A stretch of 43,704 nt of DNA from contig JBPCMU010000083.1 in the NCBI GenBank assembly GCA_051001975.1, forward strand, positions 1-43,704, in the 5' to 3' direction. Positions 38,384 to 43,704 of the stretch are shown here, in pieces. Below the pieces are notes generated by a model. The model saw only the letters and a list, made by a program, of their open reading frames with translations, was not told the origin of the DNA and did not search any database. This DNA comes from DATAEG01 sp051001975. Lineage in GTDB: Bacteria; Actinomycetota; Actinomycetes; Mycobacteriales; Jatrophihabitantaceae. Position numbers and translations under genes: made by a program. Positions within the stretch are counted from its first letter, which is position 1, and each line of letters starts with the position of its first letter.

Positions 38384-39990
38384 CCTCGGCACGTCTGGCG
38401 GCGCTGGTGGTGGACGAGCTGATCGCGCTCGGGGTCCGTGACGCGGTGTTGTGCCCAGGTTCGCGCGACGCGCCGCTGTCCTACGCCCTGCATCGCGCCG
38501 AGGGGGCCGACCGGCTCCGGCTGCACGTCCGCGTGGACGAGCGGGGAGCCGGGTTCCTGGCGCTCGGCCTGGCTGCGGCAGGCGGCCGGCCGGTGCCGGT
38601 GGCGTGCACGTCGGGCACCGCCGCGGCCAACCTGCATCCGGCGGTGCTCGAGGCCTCGCATCGCGGCTTCCCGCTGCTGACGCTCACCGCCGATCGTCCG
38701 CCGGAGCTGACCGGCAGCGGCGCGAACCAGACGACCGACCAGCAGCGCCTGTACGGCACAGCGACGCGCTGGTTCGTCGGCCTCGACTCCGCGGTGCCGG
38801 AGGCGGCCCGCTCGGTAGTGGCCCGGGCGGTGAGCTGGGCGACCGGCGCGTTCTCGGCCGATCCCGGCCCGGTGCAGCTCAACCTGGCCTTCCGCGAGCC
38901 GCTAGTCGCGGCTGCCGAAGATGTGCCTGCTGTCGCGCCGATGCGCTTTCCATCGCCGGAGCAACCGCCCCGGCCCGATCAGCACGGCGATGTCCTGCCC
39001 CGGACTGTGTTGGTCGCCGGCGACGGCGCGGCGCCGCTGGCGGAGGGGGTGCGGACGGCAGCGGTGCGGCACGGTTGGCCAATCCTCGCCGAGGCTTCCG
39101 CCGGACTGGGTGCGGCCGCGCTGCCGTCCGGGGCCGTATTGCTGCGGGATGCCGACTGGCTGGCCGAGCACCGGCCGGAGCGGGTGATCGTGATCGGTGC
39201 GCCGACGCTGCACCGGTCGGTCAGCCAACTGCTCCGCGCTGCCGCAGAGGTGGTGGTGGTCTCCGACGGCCCGCGCTGGGCGGATGCGGTCGGCGTTGCC
39301 CGCCGCGTCGTGCGCAGCAACTGGCTCGCCGGCGGCACCGGCCGGGGCGACGCGCAGTGGTTGCCGGCCTGGACGGACGCAGCGGCCGCGGTCGCGATGC
39401 GGGTCGGTGCCGTGGTCGACGGATCGTGGCCGTCCGGCCTGACGGTCGCCCGAACCGTCTTCGCCGCATTGCCTGCTGACGCGGCGGTCCAGCTCGGCTC
39501 GTCCAACCCGGTGCGCGACGTGGACCTTGCCGCGGCGCCCCGCGATGGCGTGCTGGCCATCGCGAACCGGGGGCTGGCCGGCATCGACGGCACCCTGTCC
39601 AGCGCGGTCGGTCTGGCGCTGGGCCAGTCGCGGCCGAGCTACGCGCTGGTGGGCGATCTGACCTTCCTGCATGACATCACCGCGCTGCTGATCGGTCCCG
39701 ACGAGCCCCGGCCGGACCTCACCGTGGTGGTGGTCAACGATGACGGCGGCGGCATTTTCAGCACCCTCGAGCAGGGTGCTCCCGAGCATGCAGCGTCGTT
39801 CCAGCGGCTGTTCGGCACAGCCACCGGCGCCGACCTGGCCGCGTTTTGCGCGGGCGCCGGAGTGCCGCACCACATGATCGAGGATCGCGATGAGCTGGCC
39901 GGCCGGGTGAGCGAGAAGCCGTCCGGTCTGCAGGTACTGGAAGTGCGCTGCCGCCGCGACATGCTGCGCAACCTGCACGCCCAGCTTTGA
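38380..39990 (+). CDS. menD: SEPHCHC synthase
   Basis: A 536-residue thiamine-diphosphate enzyme joining 2-oxoglutarate-derived succinic semialdehyde to isochorismate. The glutamate of the ThDP site is in RVDERGAGFLALGLA (near residues 54-68), followed by GTAAANLHPAVLEASHRGFPLLTLTADRPPEL. The ThDP/Mg motif is in YALVGDLTFLHDITALLIG, ahead of VVVVNDDGGGIFSTLEQG. All domains are intact and the length is normal. It is translationally coupled to menC and converges with menF, with hairpin copy 3 in the 50-bp gap. Confidence 0.95.
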   Translation: MTSARLAALVVDELIALGVRDAVLCPGSRDAPLSYALHRAEGADRLRLHVRVDERGAGFLALGLAAAGGRPVPVACTSGTAAANLHPAVLEASHRGFPLLTLTADRPPELTGSGANQTTDQQRLYGTATRWFVGLDSAVPEAARSVVARAVSWATGAFSADPGPVQLNLAFREPLVAAAEDVPAVAPMRFPSPEQPPRPDQHGDVLPRTVLVAGDGAAPLAEGVRTAAVRHGWPILAEASAGLGAAALPSGAVLLRDADWLAEHRPERVIVIGAPTLHRSVSQLLRAAAEVVVVSDGPRWADAVGVARRVVRSNWLAGGTGRGDAQWLPAWTDAAAAVAMRVGAVVDGSWPSGLTVARTVFAALPADAAVQLGSSNPVRDVDLAAAPRDGVLAIANRGLAGIDGTLSSAVGLALGQSRPSYALVGDLTFLHDITALLIGPDEPRPDLTVVVVNDDGGGIFSTLEQGAPEHAASFQRLFGTATGADLAAFCAGAGVPHHMIEDRDELAGRVSEKPSGLQVLEVRCRRDMLRNLHAQL

Positions 39991-39993
39991 TCG

Positions 39994-40036
39994 CTTTTGG
40001 CCGCCCAGCGCGCTATTCGACGGCCGGCGGCCAAAA
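39994..40036. repeat. Intergenic hairpin element, copy 3
   Basis: TTTTGGCCGCC (39995-40005) and GGCGGCCAAAA (40026-40036) form a perfect 11-bp stem with a 20-nt loop, followed by CCGG. It fills the gap between the convergent menD and menF stops, where it could act as a bidirectional terminator. Confidence 0.75.
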
Positions 40037-40040
40037 CCGG

Positions 40041-41333
40041 TCAGGACGAGAGGGCGTCGCGCATCGGTAGCAACTTGGCGTTGCTCTCGGCCAGCTCGGC
40101 ATCGGGGTCGGAATCCGCGACGATGCCGCAGCCGGCGAACAGCCGCATGTGCCGGGGGTCGGCCGGGTCGATCTCACCGCTGCGTAGCGCGATGCCGAAC
40201 TCGCCTGCCCCGTTGGCCGCGATCCACCCGACGGGACCGGCGTACCGCCCGCGGTCCATACCCTCGATCTGGTCGATCACAGCGGTCGCGGTGGCCCGCG
40301 GCGTGCCGCACACCGCCGCGGTCGGGTGCAGGGCGGCGATCAGATCCAGCGCCGTCGACCCGTCGCTGACGACGCCGGTGATGTCGGTGGCCAGGTGCAT
40401 CACGTTCGGCAGGTGCAGCACGAACGGCGCCTCCGGGACGTTCATCCCCGTGCAGTGCGGAGCCAGTGCCTCGGCGACGGATGTGACTCCATACTCGTGC
40501 TCCTCGAGATCCTTGCTGGAGCGCGCCAGCGATCCGGCCAGCGCCTCGTCGCGAGACAGCGAGCCGGTGCGCTGGATCGTGCCAGCCAGGACCCGGGAGG
40601 TGACCAGCCGGCCCTCCAGCCGGACCAGCAGTTCCGGGGTGGCGCCGATCAGACCGTCGACGGCAAAGGTGAAGCAACTGGCGTAGCGGTCGGCCAGTCG
40701 GCGCAGCGGCCAACGCGGGTCGATCGGATCGACGGCATGTACGTCCAGGTCCCGGGCCAGCACGACCTTGTCGAGCTCACCCGACGAGATCCGCCGGACC
40801 GCCGTGGCGACCGCCGTCTGCCATTGCGCCGGGCTTCGCGCACCGTCGGCGAAGCTGAGCTCGCCCGGGTCGGCTATCTCGGCGACGACCAGGCTCGGCG
40901 GCAACGGGGGCAGGTGATCCTCGACGCCGACGGTGGTGACCCACCACTGCCCACCGCGGTGGCCGAGGATGAACTCCGGTACCGAGAGAACTGAGTCGCC
41001 GGTCGGGCCGGTCGCATGGTCGGCGAAGCCGAACGAACCGAACGCGATCAACCCGCTGCCGGGCAACCCGACTTCGTCGCGCACCGCGGCATGTGCGACC
41101 AGGTCGGTCCACCAGCGCTTCGCCTCAGCGAACCGGTCTGCCCCACGGCAACGCAGTTCGGCTACCCGACCCCAGCCGACGAGGCCCTCGCCGTTGCGCG
41201 ACCAGGCCACCCCGTGCGGGTCGGCGAGCAGTTCGATGAGCTCGGCACCGGCGTCGGCGATCGGCATCGACCGGACGGTCAGAGCAGGCGAATACCCACT
41301 CGTCGCACTCGCCGCACTCGCCGCACTGGTCAC
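40041..41333 (-). CDS. menF: Isochorismate synthase
   Basis: A 430-residue chorismate-binding enzyme converting chorismate to isochorismate, the committing step of menaquinone synthesis. The C-terminal half shows the family blocks: SSGELDKVVLARDL, FAVDGLIGATPELLVRLEGR with SRVLAGT, HPTAAVCGTPRATA, and GPVGWIAANGAGEFGIALRSGEI. The N-terminus begins with an Ala/Ser repeat (SAASAASA) encoded by 9-bp repeats, probably disordered. The GTG start is supported by a TACGGT -10 and lies beside a 17-bp palindrome. A siderophore-type isochorismate synthase (entC/dhbC) is a weaker alternative; the men context argues for menF. Confidence 0.93.
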   Translation of the reverse strand: MTSAASAASATSGYSPALTVRSMPIADAGAELIELLADPHGVAWSRNGEGLVGWGRVAELRCRGADRFAEAKRWWTDLVAHAAVRDEVGLPGSGLIAFGSFGFADHATGPTGDSVLSVPEFILGHRGGQWWVTTVGVEDHLPPLPPSLVVAEIADPGELSFADGARSPAQWQTAVATAVRRISSGELDKVVLARDLDVHAVDPIDPRWPLRRLADRYASCFTFAVDGLIGATPELLVRLEGRLVTSRVLAGTIQRTGSLSRDEALAGSLARSSKDLEEHEYGVTSVAEALAPHCTGMNVPEAPFVLHLPNVMHLATDITGVVSDGSTALDLIAALHPTAAVCGTPRATATAVIDQIEGMDRGRYAGPVGWIAANGAGEFGIALRSGEIDPADPRHMRLFAGCGIVADSDPDAELAESNAKLLPMRDALSS

Positions 41334-41350
41334 GTCACTACCGTAGTGAC
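41334..41350. promoter_or_regulatory. Palindromic operator candidate on the menF promoter
   Basis: GTCACTAC (41334-41341) and GTAGTGAC (41343-41350) are perfect 8-bp inverted arms with one central base. The palindrome covers the predicted -10 (TACGGT, minus strand 41340-41345) and ends directly before the GTG at 41333. A repressor bound here would block menF transcription. Confidence 0.55.
41340..41345 (-). promoter_or_regulatory. -10 element, probable leaderless promoter of menF
   Basis: TACGGT on the minus strand, 6 nt before the GTG at 41333. Confidence 0.5.
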
Positions 41351-41453
41351 CGGCGCCCGGTGCTGCCCTCCAGGGGCTGATCGCGTCGCGGTTGGGTGAC
41401 GATCAGCACCACTACGAGCGGTTGTCGGTGGTTCGTGCTTGGCTATTACGTCA

Positions 41454-41472
41454 GTCCAGTCCTGGGCTGGAC
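41454..41472 (+). promoter_or_regulatory. Small inverted repeat upstream of osmoprotectant-binding gene
   Basis: GTCCAG (41454-41459) and CTGGAC (41467-41472) with a 7-nt spacer, 53 bp before the ATG at 41525. It could be a hairpin in the leader or an operator. The rest of this 191-bp divergent region shows nothing else distinctive, and I see no riboswitch. Confidence 0.3.
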
Positions 41473-41524
41473 GTCTCGCCAGACACGCGGCCACAGAGCC
41501 GGGACACGAAAGGCGCCAAATCTC

Positions 41525-42460
41525 ATGCGATTTCGTCGGAGCGCTGCTCTGTTCGCCGTGGCACTTGCCGCGGTGGGCGGGCTGAGCGCCTGCAGTAGTA
41601 GCAGTAGTAGCAAGAAGAGCATTGTCGTCGGCTCGGCGAACTTCGCCGAGTCCGAGATCATCGCCTACATGTATGTCGACGCGCTGGAGGCAGCCGGCAT
41701 CAAGGCCACCCCGAAGGTGAACATCGGCGCTCGTGAGGTGTACCAGAAGGCCTTGACCAACAACGAGATCAGCGTGGTACCGGAGTACGTCTCGACAGTC
41801 GCCGAGTACTGGAATACGCAGATCAACGGCAAGGACGCGTCGACGAACAGCCCCGTCGCCGGCACGGATGCGGCCGCGGTGCAGACCAAGTTGGCCGCTC
41901 TGGTCAAGTCCAAGGGTCTCGTCGTCGGTAAGCCGTCGCCGGCCGCCGATGAGAACGCCTTCGCTGTCACCAAGGAATTCGCCGACAAGAACGGCCTCAA
42001 GACGCTGAGCGATTTGAGCAAGCTGAACGGTCAGATCACCCTCGGCGCAGGTGCGGAATGCCCAACGCGGCCATTCTGCGAGCCGGGCCTGGAGAAGACC
42101 TATGGGCTGAAGTTCAAGGGGTTCAAGAAGTTCGGCAGCAGCGGTGGCGTCGATACGATCAACGCGCTCAAGGACGGCACCATCCAACTCGGCCTGGTGT
42201 TCTCCAGTAGCGGTCTGGTGGCAGCCAACAACCTCGTTCTCCTGGAGGACGACAAGAAGTTGCAGCAGGCCGACAACATCATCTGGATGGGCAGCGCCAA
42301 GAAGGTCGATTCCAAGGCGCAAGCCGTGCTCGACAAGGTGAATGCCAAGATGACCACCGAGGCGCTCCAGCAGTTGGACAAGCAGGTCGAGATCGACCAT
42401 CAAAGCGCCGCGAAGGCCGCGCAGAAGTGGATCGACGACAACGGGCTGGGCAAGAAGTAA
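41525..42460 (+). CDS. Osmoprotectant-binding lipoprotein (OpuCC/OsmF-like)
   Basis: A 311-residue lipoprotein of the OpuAC/ProX family that captures glycine betaine, choline or carnitine outside the cell. The signal peptide ends at the lipobox LSAC (Cys22 region), followed by a poly-Ser linker encoded by AGTAGC repeats. Family blocks: IVVGSANFAESEIIAYMYVDALEAAGI, TNNEISVVPEYVSTVAEYW, ITLGAGAECPTRPFCEPGLEKTYGL and INALKDGTIQLGLVFSS. GAAAGG lies ~11 nt before the ATG; starts further upstream read over non-coding DNA. No transporter genes adjoin; the ATPase and permeases are at 31317-34065. A strong terminator follows. Confidence 0.92.
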   Translation: MRFRRSAALFAVALAAVGGLSACSSSSSSKKSIVVGSANFAESEIIAYMYVDALEAAGIKATPKVNIGAREVYQKALTNNEISVVPEYVSTVAEYWNTQINGKDASTNSPVAGTDAAAVQTKLAALVKSKGLVVGKPSPAADENAFAVTKEFADKNGLKTLSDLSKLNGQITLGAGAECPTRPFCEPGLEKTYGLKFKGFKKFGSSGGVDTINALKDGTIQLGLVFSSSGLVAANNLVLLEDDKKLQQADNIIWMGSAKKVDSKAQAVLDKVNAKMTTEALQQLDKQVEIDHQSAAKAAQKWIDDNGLGKK

Positions 42461-42465
42461 CGTCC

Positions 42466-42515
42466 GCCCGATCCGGCCGGCTCGGCTGAGAACTGCCGTC
42501 CCGGCCGGATCGGGC
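42466..42515 (+). terminator. Strong hairpin terminator after osmoprotectant-binding gene
   Basis: A perfect 15-bp stem: GCCCGATCCGGCCGG (42466-42480) and CCGGCCGGATCGGGC (42501-42515), with a 20-nt loop, beginning 5 bp after the stop. No T-tract follows, which is common for high-GC actinobacterial terminators. Confidence 0.8.
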
Positions 42516-42531
42516 ACTTAGTCACACCGAT

Positions 42532-42537
42532 TAGGCT
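42532..42537 (+). promoter_or_regulatory. -10 element, probable leaderless promoter of DUF6779-like gene
   Basis: TAGGCT followed by 7 nt and the ATG at 42545, in the gap after the terminator. Confidence 0.5.
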
Positions 42538-42544
42538 CGCGGTC

Positions 42545-43704
42545 ATGTCCTCAACCCGCGGTCGCACGGCGCTGCGCATTGTCGGCATCGTCGTCGCGGT
42601 TGGGCTCAGTGTCGTCGCCGTCTGGATGTTGGTGTTCGGCACCGAGGTCAAGACCATCCAGTTAGGTGTATTGGCTGGGCTCTGGGGTCTATTGCTCGGC
42701 GGTTTCAGCGTCTACGGATCCCGCCGTTCGCACGCTTTCGAGTCGACGGCGCCGGGAATCCCCGCTGGCGAGGTCGAGGTGCGCCGGCACTACGAGCTGG
42801 AGTTGGAACGGGAGAAGGCCGGCCGCCGGGAGTACGAACTGCAGCTGGAAGTGATGCTGCGCCGGGAGCTGGAGAAAGGGCTGCGCGCGGAACTGGTCTC
42901 GCTTCGCCGCGAGGTGTCCGGCCTGCGCAGCGACGTCCAGGACGCCGTCGACGGGCGGATGCGCCTGGAGCGCATCGAGACCCGCATCGTCGGTTCGAAC
43001 ATGGCTGAGCTGCAGGCGGAAGTGCACCGTCGGTCCGGGTCGCAAGAGACACTGGCATCGCTGGTGGCGGCACCCGCGCAGGTGAGCACCCCGCTCACCG
43101 TCGCTGAACCGGCGCTCACGGCTCCGCGGCCGCCAGTCGCGACTCCGGTGACTGCTTCCGCGCCGCGGGCCGCCCAGGCGGCCACTGAGCCGCGCGGCGC
43201 GTCCGGGCCTCCGGTCCCGATCGACGCGACCCAGCCGATGCCCGCGGTCGCTGCTGAGCTGCGCGCCGAAGAGGACGCGGCTGGTCAGCGCCGGACATCC
43301 GCCGAACGCTCGGAGGCACCGGGGCCGGCCGGTTGGTCGCCACCGGTCACCGCCGGGCCGCCCGTTGCACCGTCTGAGCCGCCTGCCCGACCGATCCCTT
43401 CGGACCTGCCGCAGTGGTTGACGCCGCCGCGCGCACCGGTCGCGGCTCGTTCGACAGAGTCTGCTCCGGCCGAGGCTGGTCCGCCGGCTTTCGCCGCGGC
43501 TCGCGCATCCGATGTGTCGGCGACCGCCATCCCGCCTACCGAACAGCCACTATCGCCGCCCGCAGTAGGGGCCGAGACATCGAGCCCGGCCCGGCCAACG
43601 GGGACAGAACCGTCCGAGGTACGCCGGGAGCCCGAGGTCACCTTGGCGTCGGATCCGTTCGCCGGACTGCCGCGGCTGAGCCCGGTCGACGATCTCGACC
43701 TGCT
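42545..43704 (+). CDS. DUF6779-like membrane protein, 3' end beyond window
   Basis: At least 386 residues; the reading frame stays open to the end of the window, so the C-terminus is missing. Two membrane segments (about residues 11-28 and 40-57) are followed by a charged coiled-coil region (about 75-165) with EVRRHYELELEREKAGRREYELQLE and MLRRELEKGLRAELVSLRREV. The rest is a long Pro/Ala/Ser-rich, probably disordered tail with a few aromatic patches (PSDLPQWLTPPR). The layout matches the actinobacterial DUF6779 family. Function unknown. It has a well-placed -10 for a leaderless transcript and a stop-free, GC-rich frame. Confidence 0.82.
   Translation, partial: MSSTRGRTALRIVGIVVAVGLSVVAVWMLVFGTEVKTIQLGVLAGLWGLLLGGFSVYGSRRSHAFESTAPGIPAGEVEVRRHYELELEREKAGRREYELQLEVMLRRELEKGLRAELVSLRREVSGLRSDVQDAVDGRMRLERIETRIVGSNMAELQAEVHRRSGSQETLASLVAAPAQVSTPLTVAEPALTAPRPPVATPVTASAPRAAQAATEPRGASGPPVPIDATQPMPAVAAELRAEEDAAGQRRTSAERSEAPGPAGWSPPVTAGPPVAPSEPPARPIPSDLPQWLTPPRAPVAARSTESAPAEAGPPAFAAARASDVSATAIPPTEQPLSPPAVGAETSSPARPTGTEPSEVRREPEVTLASDPFAGLPRLSPVDDLDL

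Noticed and set aside
41346..41524. Possible riboswitch upstream of the osmoprotectant-binding gene.
   Set aside because: Only one small inverted repeat is visible; no conserved riboswitch core could be recognised by eye.
1..43704. tRNA, rRNA, insertion sequences, integrase, phage or toxin-antitoxin genes.
   Set aside because: No cloverleaf, transposase or integrase motif, or long terminal inverted repeat was seen; a tRNAscan or Infernal run could confirm.

Overview
The window is GC-rich, densely packed chromosomal DNA from an actinobacterium. The evidence is the gene set (DUF4229, DUF1707, DUF3180 and DUF6779 families, the HEVTH metalloprotease, an Rv1264-type adenylate cyclase, a 162-residue pyrophosphatase, the tilS-hpt-ftsH-folE-folP-folB-folK order) and the common use of GTG starts. 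A TANNNT hexamer sits 6-7 nt upstream of a dozen start codons, suggesting many leaderless transcripts. I cannot name a genus. I see no phage, transposase, CRISPR array, rRNA or tRNA; this is conserved core chromosome with a few accessory genes.

Layout. (1) 46-2902: a small Pro/Gln-rich protein and a DUF5107/TPR-like protein on the minus strand, then a membrane PH-like protein. (2) 2884-8231: an amino-sugar locus with a BadF/BadG-type N-acetylglucosamine kinase divergent from a SIS-domain protein and an NgcEFG-like ABC importer without its own ATPase. Two sites resembling DasR operators lie in the divergent region. (3) 8232-12134: a repeat-rich intergenic stretch, an Lrp/AsnC regulator, DUF4229 and DUF1707 proteins, then a minus-strand run of universal stress protein, adenylate cyclase and inositol-phosphatase-like enzyme. 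(4) 12321-20811: MenG/UbiE, two low-complexity small proteins, a JmjC/cupin oxygenase, a sucrase/ferredoxin-like protein, an ABC exporter with a two-component system, a YCII protein and inorganic pyrophosphatase. (5) 20868-30599: D-Ala-D-Ala carboxypeptidase, metalloprotease, tilS, hpt, ftsH and the folate genes folE-folP-folB-folK with DUF3180. (6) 30636-35326: a LysE exporter, an osmoprotectant ABC transporter (ATPase divergent from two permeases), an NAD(P)-binding protein behind a MerR-type promoter, and a small hypothetical gene. (7) 35348-41333: menaquinone genes menE-menB (minus), menC-menD (plus) and menF (minus). (8) 41525-43704: the osmoprotectant-binding lipoprotein, about 7.5 kb from its transporter, and a truncated DUF6779-like protein.

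How the genes work together. Menaquinone synthesis is nearly covered here from chorismate to 1,4-dihydroxy-2-naphthoyl-CoA (MenF, D, C, E, B), plus the final methylation (MenG); MenA, MenH and a thioesterase are not in the window. The folate genes cover GTP to the hydroxymethyl-dihydropterin and dihydropteroate steps. The amino-sugar locus imports and phosphorylates GlcNAc or chitobiose.

The most unusual signals are non-coding. A dispersed repeat of about 22 bp supplies a stop codon, a Shine-Dalgarno and a start codon, and is triplicated between folB and folK so that consecutive GTGA overlaps form a relay. A family of roughly 45-bp hairpins carrying TTTTGGC/GCCAAAA arms occurs at three gene boundaries. 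A 14-bp duplication places an out-of-frame mini-ORF over the start of the sensor kinase. Perfect palindromes sit on the promoters of menF and the NAD(P)-binding gene.
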